From Palsa-504 sp963847965 (lineage in GTDB: Bacteria; Actinomycetota; Actinomycetes; Streptosporangiales; Streptosporangiaceae): a stretch of 64,000 nt of DNA. The notes below the pieces were generated by a model. The model saw only the letters and a program-made list of their open reading frames with translations, ran no database searches and was not told where the DNA came from. A program made the position numbers and the translations under genes. This document shows, piece after piece, positions 54,590 through 63,468 of the stretch (positions within the stretch are counted from its first letter, which is position 1; every line of letters starts with the position of its first letter). The DNA lies in the NCBI GenBank assembly GCA_963847965.1, contig CAWKCG010000019.1, forward strand, positions 71,850-135,849, read 5' to 3'.

Positions 54590-54664
54590 GGGTTCGTGTC
54601 CCTCCCGGTGGGCCCCGCCCGTAGTCCTCAGCGGACGGCAGGCTACCGGATGGCGCCCGTCCGG

Positions 54665-54865
54665 TTATCCCGGGTGCGCAGTAAGCATGGCAGTCATCAG
54701 GGCGATCATGGCCCACAAGACCATGGCCTCATGGCTTTCGGGCAGGCGCTCGTCGTCGCGGGCGCAGCACCGGTGCGCGGTGATCCAGGCCAGCGTCCGC
54801 TCCGCATATCCGCGGATCGCCACGCCACCAGTCACCGCCACGACCCCAGCCGCCCGGCTTACCAA
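54665..54865 (-). mobile_element. IS5-family transposase C-terminal remnant
   Basis: About 60 codons matching the end of an IS5-type DDE transposase: RGYAERTLAWITAHRCCARDDERLPES and AMVLWAMIALMTAML. The catalytic residues and both inverted repeats are absent; no flanking target duplication was found. It sits 75 bp beyond the truncated B3/B4 gene, consistent with an IS-mediated deletion here. Confidence 0.65.
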
Positions 54866-54901
54866 ATACTCACTAAGGCGGCTGGCCCGTCCGGCTGGAA
54901 C

Positions 54902-56071
54902 TCAGCCGACGGTGGTGCCGGACAGCAAGCCAGACGGGATGGCCGAGCCGTTCTTCAGCGCGTTGAACAGCTCAGTCGCCAGGGTCTTGTTCCACAGCAC
55001 GGTGTCACCGGCGCTGGTGTAGTAGTTGTTGTCGGCGATCGGCACCGTGCCCGTCTCCGGGTCGCGCAGCGCGGACGCCGCGTGCACCAGGTCGAGCAGG
55101 CTCGTACCTGTGTTGACGGACATCGAGCTCGCGGCGGTTGACCCGAACGGCAGGGCCGTGAACGGATTCAGGTACACGCCGGGCGAGGTGGCCTTCTTCA
55201 GCAGGGCGGACAGGAACGCGCGCTGGTCCTGTATCCGCTGCAGGTCCTCGGTGGGGAACGAGTGCCGGTCGCGGACGAAGGCGAGCGCCTCATCGCCGTT
55301 GAGGTTGTGGCACCCGGCCGACAGATGCACCCCGGAGTAGGGGTCGTCGAGCGCGGTTGTAAGGCAGATCCGCACGCCGCCGATCTTGTTCACCACGGCG
55401 ACCAGTCCGCCGAAGCCGATCCCCATGTAATGGTTGATCTTCAGCCCGGTGACGTTTTCGACCGTCTGGATCAGCAGGCTCGCCCCGCCGTAGGCCAGCG
55501 CCGCGTTGATCTTGTTCCAGCCGTGACCGGGAATGTCCACGTAGGAATCACGCGGGATGCTGATCAGCACCGGGCGGCCGCTGCCTAGATGGAGCAGCAT
55601 GATGGAGTCCGAGTTCAGCGTGCCCTCGTCGAACCCGACGTGCATGGCGTCGATCTCGGCGCGGGACAGTCCGGCGCGGCTGTCCGAGCCGGTGATCAGC
55701 CAGTTCGTCCCGGCCGACGTCAGCGAGGTCGCCGGGAGGGTGACGGACTTGTTCAGCTGGCCGTTCAGCCAGAAGTAGGTCCCGGCGAAGCCCGCGATCA
55801 GCACGGCCACGACCGTGCCGAGGATCACCGCGATCCGCCGGCCGCGCCGCCCAGGCTGCCCCCAGAACCGCCAGCGGCGCCCACGGCCACCGCCCAGGAC
55901 CCGCCGTCCTGGCTCGCCCTCGCCAGGTATGGACCGGCTCGGCGGCTGGCTCGGCCACGCCCCGGCCCGGCCCGCGGCAGCCCGGCCCGCCCCGCCACCC
56001 TGGTAAGTCTCGGTCGGCTGACCACCTGACTGGGGCTCCTGCTGGTAAAAGCTCCGCCAATCGTCACTCAT
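54902..56071 (-). CDS. LCP-family (LytR-CpsA-Psr) cell-wall polymer transferase
   Basis: 389 aa. A low-complexity cytoplasmic N terminus (Gly/Pro/Arg-rich) is followed by a membrane anchor (about residues 80-100, IAVILGTVVAVLIAGFAG) and an extracellular LCP domain with the motifs LITGSDSRAG, SIPRDSYV, KINAALAYGG and FVRDRHSF. These bind a polyprenyl-phosphate glycan and attach it to peptidoglycan. The ATG at 56071 is 6 codons inside the longest frame and follows GAGGG. Single gene; two hairpins lie upstream. Confidence 0.9.
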   Translation of the reverse strand: MSDDWRSFYQQEPQSGGQPTETYQGGGAGRAAAGRAGAWPSQPPSRSIPGEGEPGRRVLGGGRGRRWRFWGQPGRRGRRIAVILGTVVAVLIAGFAGTYFWLNGQLNKSVTLPATSLTSAGTNWLITGSDSRAGLSRAEIDAMHVGFDEGTLNSDSIMLLHLGSGRPVLISIPRDSYVDIPGHGWNKINAALAYGGASLLIQTVENVTGLKINHYMGIGFGGLVAVVNKIGGVRICLTTALDDPYSGVHLSAGCHNLNGDEALAFVRDRHSFPTEDLQRIQDQRAFLSALLKKATSPGVYLNPFTALPFGSTAASSMSVNTGTSLLDLVHAASALRDPETGTVPIADNNYYTSAGDTVLWNKTLATELFNALKNGSAIPSGLLSGTTVG

Positions 56072-56384
56072 CGAAGCTGGGACCCTCACGTAGAGATAGT
56101 GGCCATGACCACTTCACGATAGGTGGTCATTCTCCGCTCCAGTGCATCCGAGACGGATCTTCCAGAAACCTGGAAGACAAGACAGCGGCGCGCGCGACCA
56201 GCGCACCGGTAGAGCCGTAAAGACGCAGACCCGTCATCTTTCCTGTGCCGAAGGGGCTAAACCGCGACTTGAGCCGCCCCGCGGGCACTCCGAGGCGAGA
56301 TTCACCCGGAAGATGTGAGGTCGGCTCACCCTGCTCGGCGCGAGTCTGGAGCGACACGGCAACCCGAAAGGCAGGACCCGCGTG
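56072..56384. other. Intergenic region with two hairpins
   Basis: 313 bp between the LCP start and the degraded DUF302 gene. Hairpin 1 at 56105-56130: ATGACCAC/GTGGTCAT, 8-bp stem, 10-nt loop. Hairpin 2 at 56159-56176: CTTCCAG/CTGGAAG, 7-bp stem, 4-nt loop AAAC. They may be operators or an attenuator for the LCP gene. Nothing else coding is supported. Confidence 0.55.
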
Positions 56385-56916
56385 ATGAGCATCCAGACCT
56401 TCCCGCACCAGGTCACCCGGCTGATCTTCGACGTGGGACAGCCGTACGAGAAGTTCCGTGGCCGGTACGAGGCCGCCGTTCCGGCCGCCGATCCGCGGTG
56501 GCCGGACGAGCTGTCGGGACGGCATGCCCGGTGGCCTGACATCGCCAGGGACCTGGACGGGTCAAGCCCGGACGGGTTCTTCCTTTACTGGCGCGCGAAC
56601 ATGTCGCCGTGTGTCGACGCCCGTTATCGGTCCCTGGCACACGGATCTGATGACCCGGCGGGCCAGCTCCGTGCCGTAGCACCGGCTAACCTGGGCCACC
56701 GGGCCTCGCGGGGCACGCTCGACGCGCCAGGACGCCAGCGGGGATGCTGAAAGGTGCGGCCGAACTTCGGAGCAAGCTAGATCATAGCCACCTCGACTCC
56801 GAGGACAGCGCACCCGAGTTCGCGCGTCGAGCCAGCCGAGCATCCACGGTATTCGCCAGCTTCAGTTGACCCGGCCGCCGCCGAATTCGGCCGCGACCTC
56901 GGACCGCCAGCGAAGT
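56385..56916 (+). pseudogene. Degraded DUF302 family gene
   Basis: From ATG 56385 about 65 codons read as the N-terminal DUF302 segment (MSIQTFPHQVTRLIFDVGQ, YEKFRGRYEAAVP, GFFLYWRANMSPCV). The frame then decays; C-terminal pieces reappear near 56845-56915 (STVFASFS, and after one extra base DPAAAEFGRDLG). The middle third is missing and at least two frame breaks separate the parts. Not functional. Confidence 0.7.
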
Positions 56917-57113
56917 CGCGAAAGATCATGCGCTGCTCGGCGGAAACAAATCGGCGTCAAGGCGAGCCCAGGCAGGAAACCGGATATTTGGTCGGTCATC
57001 CGAGCCGTTAGCTGGCCAGCATCCAGCCACCCAGTCGGGTAATGCCCCGCCCAGCTACTCAGCGGAGTGCCCGCTGTTTATTCAGGGGTCGGCGGCGACT
57101 GCGAAATCGGTGG

Positions 57114-57374
57114 TCACGCGACCGCTCCGTGCGGCTCGCCGTGGTACACGCCGTCGTCGCCGAGGAAGATTGACGCACCCGGCCCGTCCCCCTCCCGGAG
57201 CTGCGCGTGGATTTCCGTGTACCGGGCAGCGAGCTTGGCCGCCTTTTCGTGCTCAAGGCAGACGGCGCCCGGGGAGTTCCGGCAGTCAGGGCAGAAGACG
57301 CGATCGTCCTCCAGGTAGTTGATGGCATCCGCGACGGCGGCGAGGAGTAGCTCCCTCAGCTCTGGCGATGTCAT
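57114..57374 (-). CDS. Small Cys-motif protein, unknown function
   Basis: 86 aa from ATG 57374 (MTSPELRELLLAAVADAINYLED). Contains CPDCRNSPGAVCLEH, a C-x2-C...C-x2-H set that could bind zinc. Soluble, mildly acidic. The upstream ATG at 57434 is less likely because the promoter (57424-57451) would leave its own start inside the -10 region. No function can be assigned; similar proteins occur as orphan genes in actinomycetes. Confidence 0.65.
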   Translation of the reverse strand: MTSPELRELLLAAVADAINYLEDDRVFCPDCRNSPGAVCLEHEKAAKLAARYTEIHAQLREGDGPGASIFLGDDGVYHGEPHGAVA

Positions 57375-57423
57375 GAGCGTCTCGGCTCCGTCCGCGCGAG
57401 CGGGACGTTGTCTGTAACGTTGA

Positions 57424-57451
57424 GTATTAGTCATATAACTCAAAGTAGCAA
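57424..57451 (-). promoter_or_regulatory. Promoter for the 57114-57374 gene
   Basis: Minus strand TTGCTA (57451-57446), 16 bp, TAATAC (57429-57424), placing transcription start near 57417 and giving a leader of about 40 nt before ATG 57374. Confidence 0.6.
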
Positions 57452-57601
57452 GACAATTCGGCTGGTGTCACGTGATTGCGGATTCCGGCACAGGTCGAGT
57501 CGCGGCGCATGGTTCAGCGCCAGCCCGCCGTGCCGCCGGTCCCGGGCTCCGCCGGCTAGCTGGTACCGATCAGGTTGAACGTCATGCTTTACGGTTACGG
57601 C

Positions 57602-58315
57602 ATGAACGTGCCGCCCGAAGTCATCTACATCATCCGGCACGCGGAGAAGCCGCTTAAGCCGCCGCTGTCTGGCGTTGACTATGAGGGCGGCCAGAACGAG
57701 CATTCGCTGCTGCCGCGCGGATGGCAGCGCTCTGGCGCCCTCGCCGCCCTGTTCCAGCCGGACTTCGGCCCGGTACGGGACGGCCTGCGAACACCGACCG
57801 TGCTGATGGCGCCCTCCTGGGGGCATCCAGGCAAGACGGCCGCGCATCGGTCGTATCAGACCATTCAGGGTCTGAGCGAGCATCTGAGGCTGCCGATAAC
57901 GTCGCCGTTCGCCCAGGGACAGGAACAGCAGCTAGCCGACAGCCTGGTGCGCAGCCACTCCGGAGTCGTGCTCGTCTGCTGGGAGCACAAGCACATCCCG
58001 GTGATCGCATGCTCGTTGCCGGTCGTCAGCGGAACCGCCATCCCGGGCAAGTGGCCGGACGACCGGTATGACGTCATCTGGTCGTTCACCCTGGTCTCGG
58101 AGCCCGGTCCGGTCCGTTACACCTTCGGCCAGATTCCGCAGCTGCTGCTCGCCGGAGACTCCCGAACGGTTATTCCGGCGGGCATCGATGAGCCAGAAAA
58201 CGACGCCGGCCAGCACGAACACCACAAGGGGTTAGCTGAGCCCGCGAGTCCGGCCACGACGGCGCGGACTCCCGGGGTCCTAGTCATCGGACCGGGAGCA
58301 ACTCCGGGCGCTTAG
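57602..58315 (+). CDS. Histidine phosphatase superfamily protein
   Basis: 237 aa from ATG 57602 (alternative ATG 57584). The N terminus carries the phosphohistidine motif YIIRHAEKP; the second acid/base region may be VLVCWEHKHIP, where a later His is typical. The C-terminal part is Pro/Ala-rich and ends with AGIDEPEND and a short low-complexity tail. Family members dephosphorylate small molecules or proteins; substrate not predictable. No clear ribosome site. Its 3' end overlaps the SGNH gene by 32 bp on the opposite strand. Confidence 0.75.
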   Translation: MNVPPEVIYIIRHAEKPLKPPLSGVDYEGGQNEHSLLPRGWQRSGALAALFQPDFGPVRDGLRTPTVLMAPSWGHPGKTAAHRSYQTIQGLSEHLRLPITSPFAQGQEQQLADSLVRSHSGVVLVCWEHKHIPVIACSLPVVSGTAIPGKWPDDRYDVIWSFTLVSEPGPVRYTFGQIPQLLLAGDSRTVIPAGIDEPENDAGQHEHHKGLAEPASPATTARTPGVLVIGPGATPGA

Positions 58316-59045
58316 GCGGCAAGCCGTCACCGCTGGAGATGTGGCGCAGTCGGCGGTTTGCCCACGGCAGCGCGTATTCCCTGGCCCACCGCACGTCCTC
58401 GCGGCGTGCGGTCAGCCACGGCTGCCTGACGGCGGAGGGCAGCGGCGCGCGCCAGTCGCCCTGCACCGGCACGCCGAGCACCTCGCATGCGCGCAACGCA
58501 ACCCTGCGGTGCGACTCGCTGGTGAGATGCAGCCGGTCCTCGCTCCACGCCCTGGGGTCGCCGAACACCCGCATCGACCACAGGTCAACCAGGTCGCAGC
58601 CCCGCTCGTCGGCGATCGCGCGCAGGTGCATGTTGTAGGCGGCGATCCTGCCGCGCAGCATCCTGATGACCGGGAACGCACGCGGATCGAACCCGGTGAA
58701 GATCATCACGCGGCGACCCGTGGCGCGGAGCCGTGCAATGCCCGAGTCGAAGAGCGCGGCGAGGTTGTCCACGTCAGCGTGGCGGAGGATGTCGTTTCCG
58801 CCGGCCGCGACGCTGACCAGGTCAGGCGACATCGCGACGGCTGGCTCGATTTGCTCCTCAAGGACGTGGTGGACCAGCTTGCCGCGAACCGCGAGGTTCG
58901 CGTAGCGGAGATCCGGGTTCTGCACGGCCAGCGCCCCGGCCGTCCGGTCGGCCCAGCCTAGGAAGCCGCCGCCTGGCCGCGGGTCGTTGAGGCCTTCGGT
59001 GAAGCTGTCGCCCAGAGCCGCAAAGGAGCCGATTGTCTCCGCCAT
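58284..59045 (-). CDS. SGNH/GDSL-type esterase/lipase
   Basis: 253 aa. GDSL blocks: FAALGDSFTEG with the nucleophile Ser, a Gly in YANLAVRGK (block II), AAGGNDILR (block III Asn) and a late EDRLHLTSESHRR containing the D-x-x-H catalytic pair (block V). No signal peptide. Hydrolyses an ester or thioester; the last 50 residues are Arg/Trp-rich. Stands between the histidine phosphatase and a small membrane protein gene. Confidence 0.9.
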   Translation of the reverse strand: MAETIGSFAALGDSFTEGLNDPRPGGGFLGWADRTAGALAVQNPDLRYANLAVRGKLVHHVLEEQIEPAVAMSPDLVSVAAGGNDILRHADVDNLAALFDSGIARLRATGRRVMIFTGFDPRAFPVIRMLRGRIAAYNMHLRAIADERGCDLVDLWSMRVFGDPRAWSEDRLHLTSESHRRVALRACEVLGVPVQGDWRAPLPSAVRQPWLTARREDVRWAREYALPWANRRLRHISSGDGLPPKRPELLPVR

Positions 59046-59108
59046 ACGTCCATGATGCCAAGGACTTTGGTGACGTCAGACCGCGCCTGGATCTTGATCG
59101 CTTGTGCG

Positions 59109-59552
59109 TTACCTGGCGTGACTGGCGGTGGTGACGGTGGCGCTGGCATGGGCGCAGCCCCTGGTGTCGCAGAGGATGACGACACCCTTAGGACCGTGGC
59201 CGGCAGGCGCCACCGTGCCCTGGCGGAGGGTCCAGTTGCCGCAAGCCGGGCAGCCGCCGACAACCGGGTCACCCCAGCGCTTGCGGGGATTGGCCATAAG
59301 CAGGGCACCCACGACGATCAGGCCGGCCACGACAAAGGCGATGATGCCGATGACCAGCAGCCCTCTGGTCACGGTGTCGAGGGGCAGGAACGGGATCGCC
59401 TGGAGGAACGCGCGTACCCGGAAGACCAGCACCCAGCCGATAGCGGCACAGGCTGCCGCCACGGCCAATGCCAGTATCAGGTTGCGGCCGGACCGGCGGT
59501 TCCTGCGCTCCCGGCGGGCCGCCTCGATCAGCAGATTCTCGTCAGTGGCCAT
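59109..59552 (-). CDS. Two-TM protein with C-terminal zinc-ribbon-like motif
   Basis: 147 aa. A basic N-terminal helix, two hydrophobic helices (about 25-48 and 62-86), then a Cys-rich tail with CPACGN and CDTRGC, suggesting a zinc ribbon facing the cytosol. No enzymatic motif. Function unknown. Start ATG 59552; start and first 20 residues overlap a LuxR-like remnant region on the other strand. Confidence 0.65.
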   Translation of the reverse strand: MATDENLLIEAARRERRNRRSGRNLILALAVAAACAAIGWVLVFRVRAFLQAIPFLPLDTVTRGLLVIGIIAFVVAGLIVVGALLMANPRKRWGDPVVGGCPACGNWTLRQGTVAPAGHGPKGVVILCDTRGCAHASATVTTASHAR

Positions 59553-59607
59553 ACGTCTCCCGCCTGCTCCATGCGCCCGCGCGACTCCCTCCGGAGACCA
59601 CGGTCAT

Positions 59608-59758
59608 GAGACCAAGCATGCCTCAATTCCTCGGCGGCAGCGAACTCCGCGTGCTGCGCTACCTGCCGACCCACCTTTCGGCACCGGAGATCGCCGCCGA
59701 GCTGTCCGTCTCGACGAGCACCGTCAAGACCCACCTGCGCAATCTGTACCCCAGCTAG
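59608..59758 (+). pseudogene. LuxR-family HTH fragment
   Basis: About 45 codons: GGSELRVLRYLPTHLSAPEIA and ELSVSTSTVKTHLRNLYPS then TAG. This is the GerE/LuxR HTH core as found at the end of LAL-type regulators; the final helix (normally YAKLG...) and everything N-terminal are missing. A remnant of a lost regulator. Confidence 0.7.
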
Positions 59759-60815
59759 CGTGTGCGAGCCGCCGCCGCAGGTGGGCCGTGCCCGAGGTCG
59801 CGTAGATCTCGGCCTCCCGTTCCGGTGCGCGGCGGCGTTCGGCCAGATGCAGCTGATCCATGCAGGCCAGCACGGCCAGCGACCCGGCTAGCCAGATCCC
59901 GAGGACGAGCAGCGGATGGCCCAGGTCGCTGTCGGGGAGGTATACCACGTCGCGCGCGGCGGACACGATGGCGCCGTTGGGCAGCCATGGCGCTACCTGG
60001 CGGAAGCCGTTGGGCAGGAACGCGAACGGTACCGTCCCGCCTGACACGGCGTTCCCGACGACGACGAAGACGAGCGCGGCCAGACCGGTGCCCGGCAGCC
60101 CGGTGACCGCCTGGCAGGCGGTGACGAAGGCTACGAAGGTAAACGAGCCGAGGAAGCCAACGCCGATCAGCGCTGCGCTCGCGCCGGTCAGGGCGCCGAA
60201 GATCGTGTCGAGCGCGAGGACGCTCCCGCATGCGGTCAGCAGGGCAAAGACGACTGCGGCAGTGACCCGCCACCACACCCGGAAGCGCCTGCCGAGCAGG
60301 AACACGCCGATGCTCCCGATCACGCTCGGCAGGAGCAGGCCGAGCTCAAAGACGAAGACGGACAGGCCCGCGCGGTCACTGGCTGGTAGTGGCGCGACGT
60401 CGAGGGAGCGGGCCTGGCGGTGGAGCGCGGTCGCCGCGGCCGTGAACGCCGCCGTGATGGCCTGCTGCTGGCTCGATCCCGCCGCGCCCGCCGTCACGAT
60501 CGTCACGGGACCGGTCGCGCCAGCGACGAGGCCGCCGGCCGCCGACTGCGAGCGGACACTGTCGATCACTGCTCGCGCGGACGGCGCGGCCACGACGGTG
60601 AAGCCGCCTGGTGCCGCGTGCGCGAGTCCGGTAGCCAGCCCCTGCACGAGGCGTGCCGGTGCTGCCACGGCGACCCGCACGCCGTGCGGTGCGGGGGAGT
60701 GATCGGCGAAGCCGAACGAAAGCGTGAGGATGAAGCCGACCACGGCGGCCGCGACGGCGATGGCGAACAGTCGGCGGGGCGATGGCTGGCGGTGCGGTCG
60801 CGGCGTGTCGGGCAT
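59724..60815 (-). CDS. YhgE/Pip-like (ABC-2-type) membrane protein
   Basis: 363 aa. One N-terminal membrane helix (about 16-36), a 130-residue extracytoplasmic stretch with repeated AAP/AAG content, then five or six membrane helices (about 150-330; e.g. LLLPSVIGSIGVFLLG and LLVLGIWLAGSLAVLA). This layout is shared by YhgE/Pip and DUF3533 proteins related to ABC-2 permeases; no ATPase gene is adjacent. Substrate unknown. ATG 60815 lacks a good ribosome site. Confidence 0.72.
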   Translation of the reverse strand: MPDTPRPHRQPSPRRLFAIAVAAAVVGFILTLSFGFADHSPAPHGVRVAVAAPARLVQGLATGLAHAAPGGFTVVAAPSARAVIDSVRSQSAAGGLVAGATGPVTIVTAGAAGSSQQQAITAAFTAAATALHRQARSLDVAPLPASDRAGLSVFVFELGLLLPSVIGSIGVFLLGRRFRVWWRVTAAVVFALLTACGSVLALDTIFGALTGASAALIGVGFLGSFTFVAFVTACQAVTGLPGTGLAALVFVVVGNAVSGGTVPFAFLPNGFRQVAPWLPNGAIVSAARDVVYLPDSDLGHPLLVLGIWLAGSLAVLACMDQLHLAERRRAPEREAEIYATSGTAHLRRRLAHASWGTDCAGGS

Positions 60816-60983
60816 GGCTTAATGGTTGCGCTCCCGGGTTCCGCGTCGCGCCAGTAACAATCCCGGGCCGTGACCGGGACGTGGGCTGGGCGTTAACGGA
60901 AGGCGGCCGGGCATCGTCGCGGCGGGTCCGGCTGCGTCCCGGCGTAACGACGCGCCCGGCCGCGTTTCGGGCCGGGCAGGATC

Positions 60984-61499
60984 TCAGGACGTGACCTTGT
61001 CCGTGCGGCGCGGCAGCTTCCAGCCAGGGCGGACGAAGTGGCACGTGTACCCGTCGGGGTAGCGCTCCAGGTAGTCCTGGTGCTCGGGTTCGGCCTCCCA
61101 GAACGGGCCGGCCGGCGACACCTCCGTGACCACCTTGCCCGGCCATAGGCCGGAGGCATCGACATCGGCGATCGTGTCCTCGGCGGTCTGCTTCTGCGCG
61201 TCGCTGAGGTAGAAGATGGCCGACCGGTAGCTGGTCCCGCGGTCGTTGCCCTGCCGGTTCCGGGTGGTGGGGTCGTGGATCTGGAAGAAGAACTCCAGCA
61301 GGTCGCGGTAGGAAATCCGGTCCGGGTCGAAGGTTATCTCGATCGCCTCGGCGTGGCCGTGGTGGTTCCGGTAGGTCGCGTTCGGCACGTCGCCGCCGGT
61401 GTAGCCGACCCGGGTGGAGAGCACGCCGGGAAGCTTGCGGATGAGGTCCTGCATGCCCCAGAAACAGCCGCCGGCCAGAATGGCCTTCTCAGTCGTCAT
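60984..61499 (-). CDS. msrA: Peptide-methionine (S)-S-oxide reductase MsrA
   Basis: 171 aa with the catalytic GGCFWG (C12) at the N terminus and YRSAIFYLSD/YPDGYTCHF typical of MsrA. Reduces S-methionine sulfoxide in proteins, using thioredoxin. ATG overlaps the msrB stop (ATGA), so the two are translationally coupled and the pair repairs both sulfoxide epimers. Confidence 0.95.
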   Translation of the reverse strand: MTTEKAILAGGCFWGMQDLIRKLPGVLSTRVGYTGGDVPNATYRNHHGHAEAIEITFDPDRISYRDLLEFFFQIHDPTTRNRQGNDRGTSYRSAIFYLSDAQKQTAEDTIADVDASGLWPGKVVTEVSPAGPFWEAEPEHQDYLERYPDGYTCHFVRPGWKLPRRTDKVTS

Positions 61500-61966
61500 G
61501 ATGCACTCCCGGTGTCATGTGCGGGCTCGAACAGCTTGCGGTACGCGCCGTAGCCCTCGCGGTCGAGGTCATCGAACGGGATGAAGCGGAGGGCGGCGGA
61601 GTTGATGCAGTAGCGCAAGCCCCCGGCGGCGGCAGGGCCATCGTGGAAGACGTGGCCCAGGTGGCTGTCGCCGTGGGCGGAGCGGACCTCGGTCCTGGGC
61701 AGCAGGTGGCTGAAGTCCCGTCGCTCGACCAGGTGGCCCGGCTCGATTGGCACCGTGAAGCTCGGCCAGCCGGTGTGGCTGTCGTACTTGTTGACCGAGG
61801 CGAACAGCGGCTCGCCGGACACGACGTCGACGTAGATGCCGGGTTCCTTGTTATTCCAGTACTCGTTGTTGAACGCCGGCTCGGTGCCGCTCTGCTGGGT
61901 GACCCGGTACTGCTCCGGCGTCAGCCGGGAGATGGCCTCAGGGTCCTTGCGGTAATCGTCTGACAC
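61496..61966 (-). CDS. msrB: Peptide-methionine (R)-S-oxide reductase MsrB (zinc-free type)
   Basis: 156 aa from GTG 61966 with AAGGA about 7 nt upstream. Catalytic Cys in RYCINSAALRF (C120) and the SHTGWPSF region are conserved. The two CxxC zinc pairs of most MsrB enzymes are absent (YVDVVSGE in place of the first), placing it in the zinc-lacking subgroup. First gene of the msrBA operon. Confidence 0.93.
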   Translation of the reverse strand: MSDDYRKDPEAISRLTPEQYRVTQQSGTEPAFNNEYWNNKEPGIYVDVVSGEPLFASVNKYDSHTGWPSFTVPIEPGHLVERRDFSHLLPRTEVRSAHGDSHLGHVFHDGPAAAGGLRYCINSAALRFIPFDDLDREGYGAYRKLFEPAHDTGSAS

Positions 61967-62066
61967 GTCAGATCCTTCGCTAGAGGTGCGATCCGCTGGG
62001 TGCGGACGCATAGTGCACAGATATGCAACCCCGCGCCGGCCGCCGCTATTTCAGCCGGTCGGGTCA

Positions 62067-63104
62067 TCAGTCGAGGTAGTCCCGGAGGAGCTGAGAGCGG
62101 GAGGGGTGGCGGAGCTTGGACATGGTCTTGGACTCGATCTGGCGGATGCGCTCCCGGGTGACCCCGTAGACCTTGCCGATCTCGTCCAGGGTCTTGGGCT
62201 GGCCGTCGGTCAGGCCGAACCGCATCGAGACCACGCCGGCCTCGCGCTCGGACAGCGTGTCCAGGACCGAGTGCAGCTGCTCCTGCAGCAGCGTGAAGCT
62301 GACTGCCTCGCCGGGCTGGATCGCCTCGGAGTCCTCGATCAGGTCGCCGAACTCGCTGTCGCCGTCCTCGCCGAGCGGGGTGTGCAGGGAGATCGGCTCG
62401 CGGCCGTACTTCTGCACCTCGATGACCCTTCCCGGGGTCATGTCCAGCTCGACGGCCAGTTCCTCTGGGGTGGGCTCGCGGCCGAGTTCCTGGAGCATCT
62501 GCCGCTGCACCCGGGCCAGCTTGCTGATGACCTCCGCGATGTGCGCCGGAACGCGGATGGTGCGGGCCTGGTCGGACATGGCGCGGGTGATGGCCTGCCG
62601 GATCCACCAGGTCGCGTAGGTGGAGAACTTGTAGCCCCTGGTGTAGTCGAACTTCTCCACGCCGCGGATCAGGCCGAGGTTGCCCTCCTGGATCAGGTCC
62701 AGGAACAGCACTCCGCGGCCGGCATATCGCCTGGCCAGCGAGACGACCAGGCGCAGGTTGGCCTCCACCAGGTGGTCCTTGGCCCTCCTGCCGTCTTCGG
62801 CGACCTGCTCGAGATCGATGCTCTGGTCGGCACGCAGCACCCCGCTGCCTTCGGCGAGCTTCTCCTCGGCGAACAGCCCGGCCTCGATCCGCTTGGCCAG
62901 TTCGACCTCCTGGTCGGCGTCCAGCAGCGGCACCTTGCCGATCTGCTTCAGATAATCCTTAACCGGGTCGACAGAGGCGTCGGCGGCTGCCGCTCGGACG
63001 GCGGGAAGACGCTTCTCATCATCGCCGGAAACCAGCGGAGCGGCAGGCGACCGCCCACCGACCTCAACGGCGTCGCCGTCCGGGCCGGAGGAACTGAGTC
63101 TCAT
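62067..63104 (-). CDS. Principal-type RNA polymerase sigma factor (HrdB/SigB-like)
   Basis: 345 aa, shorter than HrdB because the acidic region 1.1 is small. Region 1.2 DPVKDYLKQIGKVPLL, region 2 with EGNLGLIRGVEKFDYTRGYKFSTYATWWIRQA (split here by rule), region 3, and region 4.2 VTRERIRQIES are all intact. Recognises -35/-10 promoters such as those at 8073, 50464 and 57424. ATG 63104 overlaps the stop of the upstream small gene (ATGA). Group 1 or 2 cannot be decided; a second principal-like sigma is common in actinomycetes. Confidence 0.88.
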   Translation of the reverse strand: MRLSSSGPDGDAVEVGGRSPAAPLVSGDDEKRLPAVRAAAADASVDPVKDYLKQIGKVPLLDADQEVELAKRIEAGLFAEEKLAEGSGVLRADQSIDLEQVAEDGRRAKDHLVEANLRLVVSLARRYAGRGVLFLDLIQEGNLGLIRGVEKFDYTRGYKFSTYATWWIRQAITRAMSDQARTIRVPAHIAEVISKLARVQRQMLQELGREPTPEELAVELDMTPGRVIEVQKYGREPISLHTPLGEDGDSEFGDLIEDSEAIQPGEAVSFTLLQEQLHSVLDTLSEREAGVVSMRFGLTDGQPKTLDEIGKVYGVTRERIRQIESKTMSKLRHPSRSQLLRDYLD

Positions 63105-63355
63105 GGGGCAGGGTTTTCTCGCGGGTCGGCCCTGCCTTCCTCCCGGCGCTGGTCCTCGATCATGGACGCGACGTGCCGCACGCACACCTCGAACGCCAGC
63201 GCGTCATCCGTGTGCATCCCGCGAAGCTTCTCCATGAACATGGCCATGTTGCGGACCGTATGGCCCGGCAGGTCCGTCACGCTGATGAATCTGCCGTCGC
63301 CGGCGTCGGCGAAGCCGGGGATCGTTCCGGGCTTGATTCCGTAAAACTCACCCAT
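63101..63355 (-). CDS. Small protein coupled to the sigma factor
   Basis: 84 aa from ATG 63355 (MGEFYGIKPGTIPGFADAGD); GAGGG lies 5 nt before it. A central VTDLPGHTVRNMAMFMEKLRGM and a late basic tail. Soluble; no recognised domain. Its TGA overlaps the sigma ATG, so it is likely co-translated and might modulate the sigma factor, which is speculative. Confidence 0.65.
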   Translation of the reverse strand: MGEFYGIKPGTIPGFADAGDGRFISVTDLPGHTVRNMAMFMEKLRGMHTDDALAFEVCVRHVASMIEDQRREEGRADPRENPAP

Positions 63356-63468
63356 GCTCGCCCTCATATCCCGCCGGATGTTCTCCGGCCTGGCACCGCG
63401 GCACCCGCCCGCACCCGGCGCAACCAGGGGAGGCTCCGCGTGGGCGCTGGTGTGGTACCCCCGGGTCC

